This document shows, piece after piece, positions 1-9,815 of a stretch of 64,000 bases of DNA. Origin of the DNA: Pontibacter kalidii (GTDB lineage: Bacteria > Bacteroidota > Bacteroidia > Cytophagales > Hymenobacteraceae); the NCBI RefSeq assembly GCF_026278245.1, contig NZ_CP111079.1:4106501-4170500 (forward strand), given 5' to 3'. Position numbers and translations under genes: made by a program. The notes beneath the pieces were generated by a model. That model was not told where the DNA came from and searched no databases. It saw nothing but the letters and a program-made list of their open reading frames with translations. The stretch's first letter is position 1; each line of letters starts with the position of its first letter.

Positions 1-3000
1 GCCGGCGGCACGGTGCTAGGAGCTACCTGCAGCGTCTGCTCACCACCAGGTCCGCAGCCATTTTCTGCAGAAACCCTTACTGTTCCGCCTGTCCCGTTTG
101 TCTCCACACTGATAGAGATACCGTTATCTTCAATAACTTTCCAACCTTCCGGGAAGTACCAGTTATACTTGTAGGCTGTTTCTACCTCGCCAATGCTAAA
201 GGTGTAGGTACCACCGGCACACGGTACTGTTTCACCCGTTATAGGGCCCGGCATAGCTGGCTTCTCACTTGTCATGATGGTTGCCAGCTGCGTCTCGCCG
301 GTTACACCGCAGGCGTTAACAGCTCTGACACTGATAATTGTTGGCTCAGGACCGGCATTCACCACAATTCTGGTGGTGCCGTGGCCAGAAACGATCACCC
401 AACCATTGTTTTCGCCTACAGACCATATGTAAGAAGAGGCAAAAGCTACCGGTTCAATGGAAAACTCTATGCCCTGCTGGCCAATGCAGACAGACGGCGG
501 GCCTGTAATATCCCCCGGCTGATCTGGTGGCGATGGCACTACTGTTACCGTTAAGCTCGCTTCGGCTCCTTCACCGCAGTCATTTTCGCCCTTCACTGTA
601 ACGGTTCCTGCTTCTGCACCGGCTGTTACAACGATGCGTGCCGTTCCTTGGCCCTCGGTAATGATCCAGCCCTCCGGCACATTCCACTCATAGTAGTTCA
701 CGCCCACGACAGGATTTACCCGGAACTCGTAGCCAGCCCTTCCCTCGCAGACCTCTGCAGGGCCGATGATTGGCGTGGGGGCAGCAGGAGGCGCCGTTTG
801 AGGCACAACATCCAACGTGCTCATCGCACCGCTCCCGCAACCGTTAACGGCGGTTACGCTTATCTTACCATTCGTAGACCCTGCTAATACCTCAATACTG
901 GTTGTGCCCTGGCCGCTCACAATTGCCCATCCTCCTTCATTCGGCACCTCCCACTGATAGAAGTTAACCCCATCCGCTTCTTCGACGCTATAGGTGGTAG
1001 TTTTACCTACGCAACCGTATTGTCCACCCGTGATTGGCCCCAACTGCTGCGGCACATCTTCTGTAGGTATAACGGTTAGTGTACTCGGGTCGCTCTCGCC
1101 GCAGTCGTTCCATGCTATTACAGAGATCTCGCCTCCGTTGGCTTTGGCGTTTACGACAATCTTGTTGGTGTTATGCCCGCTCACAATTTCCCAGCCTTCC
1201 GGCAGGCTCCACTCATACCACAGCGCAGTAGGCACTTCCTCAACGGAGTACTCCAGGCCCGTTTGGTTTACGCAAGTATAAACATCTCCTGTGATAGGCC
1301 CCGGCGCAGGACTCGGCGAGGTAACTGGCTCTACAAACTTGGAGAAAGGCTCGCTCACACCGCACCCGTTCTTCGCCCTTACCGTAATGTTTCCGGCCGT
1401 AGAACCTACTCTCACCATTACCTTGCTGGTGCCGTTGCCCGACACGATAGCCCAGCCGCCATCCGCTGGTACTTCCCAGAGGTACTCAACTGCTGTAGGC
1501 ACTTCTCCCACTTCATATGGTACAACGGTGTCCACACAACCCTGCTGCGTGCCGGTGATACTGGTAGGAGCGTCCGGCGTGGCGTCATCCACCTGCACAT
1601 ACTTGGTCTGCGGTTCGCTGTCGCCGCAGGCATTAGAGGCAATAACTGTGATGGTGCCGCTGTTGTCGCCTGGGTTCACTATAACCTCTGTTAAGTTACT
1701 ACCTGTCATCGTAGTGCCTTGCCCTGAAGCAAAAGCCCATCCGGCAGGAAGAATCCAGGTATAGGATGTGGCATTGGCCACAGGTGCAATGCTGTAAGTA
1801 AGCCCTGTCGCGCCCCGGCAAATAGCTTCTGGGCCGGTTACAGGGCCGGGCTGCTGCGGTACGTCTGATTGGATCATTATATCTAATGTTCTGGCAGGGC
1901 CTTCGCCGCAGGTATTACTGGCTGTTACCTTCACAAATCCCATTCTATCCGCCGTAGGTGCGCTACCTACCTTTACCCTTATGGAAGTGGCCGTGCCAGG
2001 CGTGCCGATTGGTGTAAAGCTCCAGCCAGACGGAACACTCCATGCATAGCTGGTGGCTCCATCTACAGGCGAGATGCTGTAGACAAACTCATTGCTAAGG
2101 CATACTTCCGTTGGGCCCGAAATGACACCGGTTTCGGATACCAGCACGCAGAAGTTAAGGCTGCTGGTGTTATTCGTATGGATCTCGTCTACAGTGGTAC
2201 CTTCCACACTCACCATACTTGAGCGGATACCCGCTTTGTTTGTCTTGGTGACCACCGTAATGATAATTTCTTCTTTGTAATCGAGGTCTCCTATACTCCA
2301 ACTTGAGCCGCTAAAGGTTACGGTAGGATCAGTGGAAAATTGCCGCAGAATCACACCGGTAAGAGCCTCACCGGAAACCACCACATTCTCTGCATTAGTA
2401 GGTCCGTTGTTCTTTACCCTGATGTAGTAGGTAACTTCCTCTCCAAAGGCGTAGGTATCGCGCCCCCTGGAACCAGGTTCTTTTGTAAGCGTAACCTCTA
2501 AATCAGCAGGATGGGTAATTACGTTGTTGGAGAGGGTGATTTTGCCGTTACTACCAGTGGAAATGGCGGCCAGGCGCCCCTGTAACTGCGCACCATCCTC
2601 CATGGTGATGTTGCTTATGGAGAAAATGTTACCTAGGGCAGCAGCACTCTTTCGTACCGTTACATCACCCTCAACGAGCCAGAATAAATTTATGCCTGCG
2701 GCGCCACCTGATAGCTCATACTCTGCCTTCACAATATCCAGTGAGCCGGTTACTTTGATAATGAAAACCGGTGCGTCTTGATCCTGGCCATTGAACGTAA
2801 GTTTGCCGTTAAGTATAGCATCTCCGCTTATGGTATACACACCAGGCGTGATGGTTAGGCCACCGAGGTTGCCAACAGGGAGACTGCTCCCAGTTCGGGA
2901 GGCCATAAAAGTCATGGCGGCACGTGCGTCGGACACCGCCTTCTGTGCCAAAGCATCGTTTGGATGTATTCCCAGCTCTGCTACTCCGGGGGGGAAACCA

Positions 3001-3197
3001 GTTAAATTCCCAGCACCAGTAGTTCCACCAACCTTGGCCTGTACCACTGTACTATCCGTATTCGTAATGGATGATGACGCCAAGGCCCCAAACTCATACA
3101 TAGCCCCAAGCGTAGGCGCCGTCTGGGCAACAGCCCCGGCAGCAACTACACAAAAGCACACTACCAGAAGTATGACTTTTTCTAACCAGCTTCTCAT
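1..3197 (-). CDS. Ice-binding-like (DUF3494) surface protein with DUF11 and PKD-like repeats, 3' end beyond window
   Basis: The reading frame is open from the ATG at 3197 to the window edge (1065 residues seen, no stop), so the C-terminus is missing. A signal peptide ends near residue 25 (VAAGAVAQ). Residues about 28-225 read as a DUF3494 ice-binding-like beta-solenoid: an ALASSSITNT segment, LTGFPPG, and GVYTISGDAILNGKLTF. Residues about 228-350 resemble a DUF11 domain (TYYIRVKNNGPTNAENV). From about 357 follow eight tandem PKD/Ig-like repeats of about 89 residues, each with a variant of ITGP..VC near the start, a central Y.W..P.GW and a closing N.CG. DUF3494 proteins bind ice or act as adhesins; attached to surface repeats, a cell-surface adhesin is the likeliest role. 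A T9SS sorting domain is expected off-window. The AAGTATA heptamer common elsewhere is absent here. The domain call is firm; substrate and function are inference. Confidence 0.88.
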   Translation of the reverse strand, partial: MRSWLEKVILLVVCFCVVAAGAVAQTAPTLGAMYEFGALASSSITNTDSTVVQAKVGGTTGAGNLTGFPPGVAELGIHPNDALAQKAVSDARAAMTFMASRTGSSLPVGNLGGLTITPGVYTISGDAILNGKLTFNGQDQDAPVFIIKVTGSLDIVKAEYELSGGAAGINLFWLVEGDVTVRKSAAALGNIFSISNITMEDGAQLQGRLAAISTGSNGKITLSNNVITHPADLEVTLTKEPGSRGRDTYAFGEEVTYYIRVKNNGPTNAENVVVSGEALTGVILRQFSTDPTVTFSGSSWSIGDLDYKEEIIITVVTKTNKAGIRSSMVSVEGTTVDEIHTNNTSSLNFCVLVSETGVISGPTEVCLSNEFVYSISPVDGATSYAWSVPSGWSFTPIGTPGTATSIRVKVGSAPTADRMGFVKVTASNTCGEGPARTLDIMIQSDVPQQPGPVTGPEAICRGATGLTYSIAPVANATSYTWILPAGWAFASGQGTTMTGSNLTEVIVNPGDNSGTITVIASNACGDSEPQTKYVQVDDATPDAPTSITGTQQGCVDTVVPYEVGEVPTAVEYLWEVPADGGWAIVSGNGTSKVMVRVGSTAGNITVRAKNGCGVSEPFSKFVEPVTSPSPAPGPITGDVYTCVNQTGLEYSVEEVPTALWYEWSLPEGWEIVSGHNTNKIVVNAKANGGEISVIAWNDCGESDPSTLTVIPTEDVPQQLGPITGGQYGCVGKTTTYSVEEADGVNFYQWEVPNEGGWAIVSGQGTTSIEVLAGSTNGKISVTAVNGCGSGAMSTLDVVPQTAPPAAPTPIIGPAEVCEGRAGYEFRVNPVVGVNYYEWNVPEGWIITEGQGTARIVVTAGAEAGTVTVKGENDCGEGAEASLTVTVVPSPPDQPGDITGPPSVCIGQQGIEFSIEPVAFASSYIWSVGENNGWVIVSGHGTTRIVVNAGPEPTIISVRAVNACGVTGETQLATIMTSEKPAMPGPITGETVPCAGGTYTFSIGEVETAYKYNWYFPEGWKVIEDNGISISVETNGTGGTVRVSAENGCGPGGEQTLQVAPSTVPP

Positions 3198-3655
3198 TCA
3201 GTTATTTGTAAAATTTTCTTATATCCTTACTCTTTAAGGTGAAACATTGAGTTTTGCTCTGGTATTCTACATTGTACTAAATCAACAACCTCGGGCAGGC
3301 TTTACTCACTGAGTCAATTTTTCAGGTGCAATAATAGACTTTAAAAGTTACATAGAAAAATTATTAAATCGGCACCATGCATTTATCCTCTATGATACAC
3401 CTATTATTTCACAATTTTTGGCACAATACAAGTTTTGCTTAAAAATTTAAATTTATTCATTATCAAATAACATTGCACTATATATACAAAGACATATATA
3501 TCACTAATATAGGCTTATTTTCCTCTACAAAACACCTTCCCGGCATTTATTACTTTTTGCATTTATACCTTACCCATTGCAGCTGGCCAGCAAGGTAACA
3601 TCGCATACATGCGCTGCGGAGATTTTTTCTAAAGGATATATTGGAATAAAACAAA
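3198..3655. other. AT-rich intergenic region
   Basis: This is an AT-rich gap between the start of the DUF3494 gene and the terminator of the PorP/SprF gene. It should hold the DUF3494 promoter, but I see no convincing TTG-N19/20-TAnnTTTG match. No coding sequence or RNA gene was recognised. Confidence 0.5.
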
Positions 3656-3691
3656 CCGCCCCTGCAGCGGCGGAGGCAGCTGCAGGGGCGG
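3645..3691 (-). terminator. Rho-independent terminator of the PorP/SprF operon
   Basis: A perfect 12-bp GC-rich stem (3656-3667 with 3680-3691; CTGCAGGGGCGG on the minus strand) is followed on the minus strand by TTTGTTTTATT. It lies just after the stop of the PorP/SprF gene. Confidence 0.85.
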
Positions 3692-3723
3692 TGCTGTAGA
3701 AGTATAGAAAGCTTAGTTTATAC

Positions 3724-4683
3724 TTACCAAACCCACTGCGGGCAAATGATGCGCCTGTCATTTAGGAGTTTAAAGCCTAGCACCACCTCATGCGTGCCCG
3801 CGCTTACCCTGTTCAGGTCGGAGGTAGTGAAGTCATAAGAATAGGAGAGGTCGAGTAGGGGGCTGATGTAAACACCCACCATGGCCGTGAGCGCGTCGTT
3901 ATGCCGATAGGCGCCGCCCAGCCAGAAGCGCTCGGCATACATTACCCGCAGGCTGGCATCGATGGAAGCCGGGCTCGGGTCGGCTAGCTTCACCATCACC
4001 GACGGGATTACGTCTATACTTTCGGTTGGTTCCAGGCGATAGCTGCCGGTAATAAAGTAATGCCGCTGCAGAGGCAGTACTGCCTCGCCGCTCCTGTCTG
4101 CGTTAAAGCTGCCAGCATCCTCCAGCAGCTGCGCCCCGGCCACTCCCACCGAAAAATTACGCGAGTACAGCCACAGGCCCAGGTTCAGGTCCAGCACGGT
4201 GTTGTTGATGTTGCCGCCAGCCAGCAAGGGGTCGTTATCGTTCGAGAAGTCAAGGTCGCTGGCGTTGATGGAGTTGCGGATAAGGCCGGTGGAGACGCCC
4301 CCCGAGAGGTTCAGGCTGGTGGTAAGGGGCAGGTGGTAAGCATAGGACACACTGAGGCCCGTGCGGCGCAGCGGCCCTGTTTTATCGGTGTGCAGGATCG
4401 CCCCGACACCATGGTGGGCCAGCGCGCGGTGGTACTTGTTGCTGGCCGCACCTTTGTTCAGCGGCGTGTGCGCCGATAGATAATACGTGCTCGGGGCACC
4501 GTCGATCCCTACCCACTGCCGCCTGTGGCTCAGCCTGATGTCGGCGTAATCCTCGATGCCTGAGATGGCCGGGTTAAGCAGGTAGTTGTTGAGCATGTAC
4601 TGGCTATGCTGCGGCCGTTGCTGCCCCATAGCCTGCATGGCCACGGCCATCAACGAAAGTATAAGTATAAGCGGCTTGGTCAT
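3724..4683 (-). CDS. PorP/SprF family type IX secretion membrane protein
   Basis: A 319-residue outer membrane protein with a signal peptide ending at about residue 21 (MQAMGQ). The segment QHSQYMLNNYLLNPAISG and the downstream RRQWVGIDGAP are hallmarks of the PorP/SprF family, and the rest alternates amphipathic strands as expected for a barrel. PorP/SprF proteins work with the T9SS and are needed to display particular giant adhesins on the surface (SprF for SprB in Flavobacterium). It begins 3 bases after the stop of the 1231-residue adhesin gene on the same strand, so the two are almost certainly co-transcribed and probably translationally coupled. This is the usual pairing of a type B-sorted substrate with its own SprF-like partner. 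Confidence 0.95.
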   Translation of the reverse strand: MTKPLILILSLMAVAMQAMGQQRPQHSQYMLNNYLLNPAISGIEDYADIRLSHRRQWVGIDGAPSTYYLSAHTPLNKGAASNKYHRALAHHGVGAILHTDKTGPLRRTGLSVSYAYHLPLTTSLNLSGGVSTGLIRNSINASDLDFSNDNDPLLAGGNINNTVLDLNLGLWLYSRNFSVGVAGAQLLEDAGSFNADRSGEAVLPLQRHYFITGSYRLEPTESIDVIPSVMVKLADPSPASIDASLRVMYAERFWLGGAYRHNDALTAMVGVYISPLLDLSYSYDFTTSDLNRVSAGTHEVVLGFKLLNDRRIICPQWVW

Positions 4684-4686
4684 GTT

Positions 4687-7600
4687 TTAACGGATAATGG
4701 TCACGTTACCGGAAAGCGGCTCCTCGTTGGCGCTGCGCAGGTAGATGAGGTAGTAGTAGGTGGCAACCGGCAGCTCCTTTCCATTGTAGGTACCATCCCA
4801 CGGCACGCCATACCCTTTAGAGCTGAAGATCTTGTTGCCCCAGCGGTTAAATACCTCCACCCGCATGTCCGGGTAATTCTCATAGTTCTTGATCTCCCAC
4901 ACCTCGTTCACATTGTCGCCGTTCGGGGAGAAGGCGTTCGGCACCTCGACGGCAGGGATTACCTCTACCGTTACGCTCGCCGTATCCACACAGCCCTCGG
5001 CCGTGGTGACGGTTAGCGTATAAGTGATAGTTTCCTCTGGTCTGGCCACAGGGTTCTGCAGGGTCGGGTCGTTGAGGCCAGTGGCTGGCTCCCATAAGTA
5101 GGTTGCGCCGCCGGAGCCGCGCAGCTCCACGGGCTGGCCTTGTATAATGGTCACATCCTCGCCGGCGCTTGCCTCTGCCACTACCACCGACACCGTAACC
5201 GGAGTTCGGGCCGTGCTGGCGCACTGCTGGGTATTCACCGCCTCCACATAGTAGGTGGTAGACTGGGTAACATTATCCACCGGAAACTCTGCCCCGATAA
5301 AGACAGGGTTACCGCCTGTTGAGGAAGTATACCACCTGTAGTCCATTCCATTGGCATTGGTTACCGCCAGCGTAACCGACTCGCCAAAGCATGCTGTTGC
5401 ATTGTTCACGGCAACTGTAGGCGCAGCAGGCAGAGGGAGTATGTTTATACTTGCCACATTAGAGGTATCGGAACAGCCACCGGAAAACACGATCCTGCGG
5501 AACCAGGTTTCCCGGATAAGGGCTGCCGGCTGATAGCTCTGCCCAGTGTTCGTACCAGCCGCTTCCACAAATCCGGCATCCGGCCCTGTAGTGCTGCTCT
5601 CCCACAGGTACGTATAACCGCCGGCACCGTCTGTAGGCGTGCTGCCGGTTATCTGTGGCGGCTCCTGCGACTGGCAAACCTCAGGCTGTGCCACCGTGAT
5701 GGCATTGTTGCGCAGAGCAGGGGCCACCCTTATCTCCAGCACGTCGGAGGTGTCGGCATTACAGGAGGCAGAGCTTACCACACGGCGGAACCAGGTGGTG
5801 GTAGTAAGTATACCTGGCGAATAGTTTTGGCCCGTACTTGCTCCTGCAGCTGCCCTGAAACCTGCGTTTGGCCCCGTGGTACTACTCTGCCATAAGTAAT
5901 TGTAGCTGCCACTGCCGCCAGTCGGCTCGGTGCCGTTAAGGATGGATGGCGCGGTACCGACACACACCTGAGGCTCGTCGGTGCTGATCTCATTATTCGC
6001 CAGCCTTGGGTATAGCGTGACCTTAACTGCCTCTGAATAGGACGTGCAGCCGCCGGAGGTTACCCCTCTGCGGAACCAAGTCTCCCCCTGCCGCAGCGCG
6101 CCTGCCGGTATCTCATAGTTTACGTCGTCGTTTGTTCCGGGCGCGCTGGCAAAGCCAGTTTCAGGGCCGGTTGTGCTTACCTCCCACAGGAAAGTATAAG
6201 GCCTGCCGCCGCCGCCCGTAGGCTCTGAACCGATAAGCTGTCCGGGTGTGTCGCCCTCGCAAATCTCGGTAGGGCTAACCGCGATAGTGTTGGCGCTGGC
6301 TGGCACCGGATCCACAGCTAGGATAGAAACCACATTGCTGATGTTTTCGGCACAACTTCCGGAGAAGACCACGCGCCTGAACCAGGTATCGCCGGACACG
6401 GCCTCGGTGGGGGTATAGTCTTTGGTATTATTTGTCCCGGGAGCAGCCGTGAAGCCTGCCGTCGGGCTGGTGGTGCTGACCTCCCAACGATAGCGGGGCG
6501 CTGCGCCCGGGGCTCCGCCAGTAGGAGTAGAACCGGTTATGGAGGGCGGCACAGCCCCTACGCACAGGCTTCGCACCTGCTCTCCCTGCACCTCTATGGT
6601 GTTACCGTCGATGGCGGGCACCACGGTGATGGGTACGGGGGTAAAGTCGCTGATACAAACAACCCCATTAGCCGTGTCGATGGCCGCTACATAGAAGGTA
6701 ATATCGTTTGTTAGGGAAGGTGTGGTGAAAGTAGGCCCCGTAAACAAAGGTGCTGCAGCGGGATCGTTGGTATCGAACCAGGCAAAGATCGGCCCCGGGC
6801 CGGATGGGGTGAGCTCGATCATATCGCCTTCGCAAGCGGTAATGGGTGTTTGCACAATAGGCGCTGCGGGCTGTTGCAGTATAACCACCTCTTGCACCGG
6901 CGCCGGCTGCCCCTGGTAAATGGCATTGGAGCTGCCGCACTCATTTATCGCCTCCAACGACACCGTATACTTGCCGGGTTGGGAAAAGGTATACTTGTAC
7001 TGAAACACATCAGAGGGAAAGGTCTGCGTGGTGCTGGTAGGGCCGGTTATGGTTAGCCTGACGGTAATATTTTCCCCTAAATTCTTATCCACAAACAGGC
7101 CGCCGCCAAAACCACCGCCCGGGCCGCTGCTGCTGTAGTCTATTTCCGTAGGCCCGCAAACGGTAACACTTGGCGGCAGCTGCACCTGCGGCCAGCCCAC
7201 CACAATACCCTGCGAGGTGGTATCAGACTCACAGCCGTTGGTTACGATCTGCTCAATCGTGTAGACGCCGGACTGCGTGAACCTTATACTTGGCTCTGCG
7301 GAGGCAGAGTCGCCTGTCTCGAAGGACCACCCCTGCGCCGGCTGCACCGACCATTTATAGGAAAGCCCGCCCCCCGTGGCACTATCAGCCAGGGTAACGA
7401 TAATAGGCACACAGGGCGGTTGCTGGTCTTCCTCCACCCGCTTCTTTTCCGCAATAGAAAAGTTGGCCTTAGGCTCCTTGCTCACGTTGAAATCCTGCGT
7501 AAAGGTCACCTCACAACCGTTACCGGCAATAGCCCTGATGGTGATGGGAAACGTACCGATGGTATCGTAGGCGGTGGGGTTGGAGATCGGGAAATCGCCG

Positions 7601-8382
7601 CGGCTGTACTGTTGCTCAGGGTCTCCGTTGCCCCAATCCACAAAGTAGGTACGGATGTCGGAGAGATAAGGCTCTGCTACTTCATTGTTGATTATGGCAA
7701 ACTCCTCTATCTCACTATCCTCTACAGTATCCGGCAAGCATACCTGAAAATTGCTCTCTTCTGAAAAACTGATTTCCGGGAGGCTGTTTACACGGATAAC
7801 CTGCCTGGCTGTATCAGATTCACAGCCCAGAGAGTTGGCAGCAAAAGCCTTTACTTCAAACGTCTCATCTCCCACGCCAATCGAAGTATAAGTGTGTGTC
7901 ACTTCTGATCCTCTGGCTGTGCTGCCATCCCCAAAAAGCCAGGTGTAGGTTACGTCAGGATCGGGCGCGTTTACAGAGAAGGTGAGTTCATCGCCGGAGC
8001 ATATAGGGTTGTTGGGTGCCGGAGTAGGGGAAACGATAAAGCCGGGAGAAGTTGGCTTGGGGTTTACGGTAATCACCCGTTCGCTGGAGGTGTTCGTATC
8101 GCAGGTGCTGCCTGTAACCCGCACCTGATAAGCCCCGGATTCACTCACCTGCAGTATCCGCCCCGTTTGCCCGGTTAAGTCCGCACCGTCTTTTATCCAT
8201 TGGTAGCTGAGCCCATCTCCTTCAGGCGCCTGCAGCTCAGTAGTCTCTCCTTCACAAAGTACGGTACGCCCGTTCACGGTAATAGTAGTAGGGCAACTAT
8301 CCTGTGCCACGCCGGTGTGGTTAAGCAGCAGCAATAAGGAGAGTAGGCTAAGAAACAAATACCTTTGAAAAAGAAGGCGCAT
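4687..8382 (-). CDS. Giant gliding-motility-type adhesin, Ig/PKD repeats, T9SS type B sorting domain
   Basis: A 1231-residue secreted protein. The signal peptide ends near residue 27 (HTGVAQ). An Ig-like domain (about 28-105) is followed by a PKD domain (about 125-195, WLFGDGS). Residues about 590-977 contain four diverged repeats of about 90 residues, each with a W.sSTtgP..GF centre and a TWFRR..  S..C end. The last 86 residues (from about 1145: VPNAFSPNGDNVNEVW, then VFNRWGNKIF and YYYLIYL) form the gliding-motility-associated C-terminal domain, the type B T9SS sorting signal (TIGR04131-like). The protein should be exported by the T9SS and held at the surface. It is the first gene of an operon with the PorP/SprF protein. 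The ligand cannot be told from sequence. Confidence 0.93.
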   Translation of the reverse strand: MRLLFQRYLFLSLLSLLLLLNHTGVAQDSCPTTITVNGRTVLCEGETTELQAPEGDGLSYQWIKDGADLTGQTGRILQVSESGAYQVRVTGSTCDTNTSSERVITVNPKPTSPGFIVSPTPAPNNPICSGDELTFSVNAPDPDVTYTWLFGDGSTARGSEVTHTYTSIGVGDETFEVKAFAANSLGCESDTARQVIRVNSLPEISFSEESNFQVCLPDTVEDSEIEEFAIINNEVAEPYLSDIRTYFVDWGNGDPEQQYSRGDFPISNPTAYDTIGTFPITIRAIAGNGCEVTFTQDFNVSKEPKANFSIAEKKRVEEDQQPPCVPIIVTLADSATGGGLSYKWSVQPAQGWSFETGDSASAEPSIRFTQSGVYTIEQIVTNGCESDTTSQGIVVGWPQVQLPPSVTVCGPTEIDYSSSGPGGGFGGGLFVDKNLGENITVRLTITGPTSTTQTFPSDVFQYKYTFSQPGKYTVSLEAINECGSSNAIYQGQPAPVQEVVILQQPAAPIVQTPITACEGDMIELTPSGPGPIFAWFDTNDPAAAPLFTGPTFTTPSLTNDITFYVAAIDTANGVVCISDFTPVPITVVPAIDGNTIEVQGEQVRSLCVGAVPPSITGSTPTGGAPGAAPRYRWEVSTTSPTAGFTAAPGTNNTKDYTPTEAVSGDTWFRRVVFSGSCAENISNVVSILAVDPVPASANTIAVSPTEICEGDTPGQLIGSEPTGGGGRPYTFLWEVSTTGPETGFASAPGTNDDVNYEIPAGALRQGETWFRRGVTSGGCTSYSEAVKVTLYPRLANNEISTDEPQVCVGTAPSILNGTEPTGGSGSYNYLWQSSTTGPNAGFRAAAGASTGQNYSPGILTTTTWFRRVVSSASCNADTSDVLEIRVAPALRNNAITVAQPEVCQSQEPPQITGSTPTDGAGGYTYLWESSTTGPDAGFVEAAGTNTGQSYQPAALIRETWFRRIVFSGGCSDTSNVASINILPLPAAPTVAVNNATACFGESVTLAVTNANGMDYRWYTSSTGGNPVFIGAEFPVDNVTQSTTYYVEAVNTQQCASTARTPVTVSVVVAEASAGEDVTIIQGQPVELRGSGGATYLWEPATGLNDPTLQNPVARPEETITYTLTVTTAEGCVDTASVTVEVIPAVEVPNAFSPNGDNVNEVWEIKNYENYPDMRVEVFNRWGNKIFSSKGYGVPWDGTYNGKELPVATYYYLIYLRSANEEPLSGNVTIIR

Positions 8383-8675
8383 CTAGATAGGAGTTAAGGG
8401 TGATCTATAGGCTCAGAGTTTTGTATTACGAAAATCATATATATTAAGATACACCATTAATAGCTTTGTATCGACCACAATGGCTTAGCATTAGCCACTG
8501 TGCAGAAGAGAAAAGACCAGCAGAAGAGCGGCAGCGACAAAAAAGGCGCCACGCCACCCTTTACCTCTATTGCCAAAACCTACAAAAGGTTACATGGCGT
8601 CTTCGATTTTTATAAGATGTAAATACTTAACGCATTGTGTTCCTGCAAATTGTGCCGAAAGACCACTAAAACAAT
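8383..8675. other. Intergenic region upstream of the giant adhesin
   Basis: The gap between the adhesin start and the hairpin at 8676. The first 70 bases are AT-rich and should contain the adhesin promoter, but no full consensus match is seen. No gene was recognised. Confidence 0.45.
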
Positions 8676-8703
8676 AGTGCCTGCAACCGGAATTGCAGGC
8701 ACT
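8670..8703 (-). terminator. Hairpin, probable terminator of the 8835-9566 gene
   Basis: Perfect 11-bp stem, AGTGCCTGCAA (8676-8686) with TTGCAGGCACT (8693-8703), 6-base loop. On the minus strand it is followed by ATTGTTTTAG, a weak U-tract. It lies 130 bases past the stop of the upstream minus-strand gene. Confidence 0.6.
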
Positions 8704-8834
8704 GCCGATCTAGCGCGGGACACCGTACGCCTGTAAGTTGCACCACCGCAGCCACAACGAAGCCTTACTACAGGGCCGCCCGATTACAGGGCGCACCAGG
8801 CGGCTTTGGCAGAGAGAAAGAGAGGAGTTTATCC

Positions 8835-9566
8835 TCATGCACTTTCAAACAGGAGTTCATTTTTTTGTTTGCCTACCACCTGGATCACTTCCATTTTGCG
8901 CAGGCAATACGTAATCTGGCGGCAACGGTGAATAGGCAGGGAAAGCGCTACTGACAGCGTTTTATTGGAAAAAGGGCGAACCAAGCCCTCCGGAAGGAAG
9001 CGGAGAAAGTCAGCCGCTGTTGTAAAGCGATGGGAACTGACCACTTCGAGGAGCTTTCTGTCTTTTATGCTTTCGCGCTTCCTGTACTTGCTGCCCCTGC
9101 CGTCACGGCAACGCACCTCCTCCTCCCGGATCATCGGAAACTCCATCGTAAAGTTCTCATGCTTTATCAGTTCCGGAATCCGGACCAGCTCCTCGAAGAT
9201 GTCCGTCAGTTTGCCCCGGTACGGAGATTTGCGCCGCGATTTTACTTTTGTACCTGCCTCATCTACCTGCAGCACCCATTTCTCAAAGGTAATAGGGTGG
9301 AGCAGGTGCACGCGGTGCTCCTGTACCAGCGTCTGCAGTTTCTGCCGGATAGCCGCAAAGTTGCGCGTCTGTATCTCCACCAACTGCTCGCCCCGCACCA
9401 GGTCAATAAAAAAACCGTTTAACGGCACTTCAAAATTGTCTTCTGGCTGCGCATACCATTGCTTCAGGGCCGCGTGCAGCGAGCGTTCGTTCTGCACCCC
9501 GATCCCGCTGCTCGTTGCCTTTTTCTCTTCCTGCTCTTTAGACTTCTCCAACCCTTGCCTTCTCAT
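8835..9566 (-). CDS. Conserved protein of unknown function with nuclease-like N-terminus
   Basis: 243 residues from the chosen start at 9566 (MRRQGLEKSK); an upstream in-frame ATG at 9599 is less likely because a TAATTTTG promoter-like box (9587-9594) lies between the two. The N-terminal third has NERSLHAALKQWY, then GFFIDLVRG, then LVEIQTRNF. The spacing of E, D and ExQ resembles the core of PD-(D/E)XK nuclease folds. A basic middle part (RRKSPYRGKLTDIF) and a C-terminal segment with winged-helix-like character (LPIHRCRQITYCLRKMEVIQVV) follow. I recognise it as a widely distributed conserved family of unknown function, possibly one of the high-numbered DUF families, but cannot name it with certainty. 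It is divergent from the glycosyltransferase operon. Nuclease activity is inference. Confidence 0.75.
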   Translation of the reverse strand: MRRQGLEKSKEQEEKKATSSGIGVQNERSLHAALKQWYAQPEDNFEVPLNGFFIDLVRGEQLVEIQTRNFAAIRQKLQTLVQEHRVHLLHPITFEKWVLQVDEAGTKVKSRRKSPYRGKLTDIFEELVRIPELIKHENFTMEFPMIREEEVRCRDGRGSKYRKRESIKDRKLLEVVSSHRFTTAADFLRFLPEGLVRPFSNKTLSVALSLPIHRCRQITYCLRKMEVIQVVGKQKNELLFESA

Positions 9567-9815
9567 TATATGGTAAAACCTACATCCAAAATTAGTCATT
9601 TGGCGCGCTTTTTACCACAGGCCCTACCCCCACTCTACACAGCAAATGCGTGCGTGGACACCTGAGGCAGCGGCATCGCCAAACAGAAATTGCATTTATT
9701 TACTTTTCATCATGACCTTTCCCTGCAGAAAGCGTACTATACCAATCAGGCAGTGGCAGTACCTATCCCTATAATTGCACCTGCAGACACCCATACATTC
9801 TAAAGAAACAAACTT

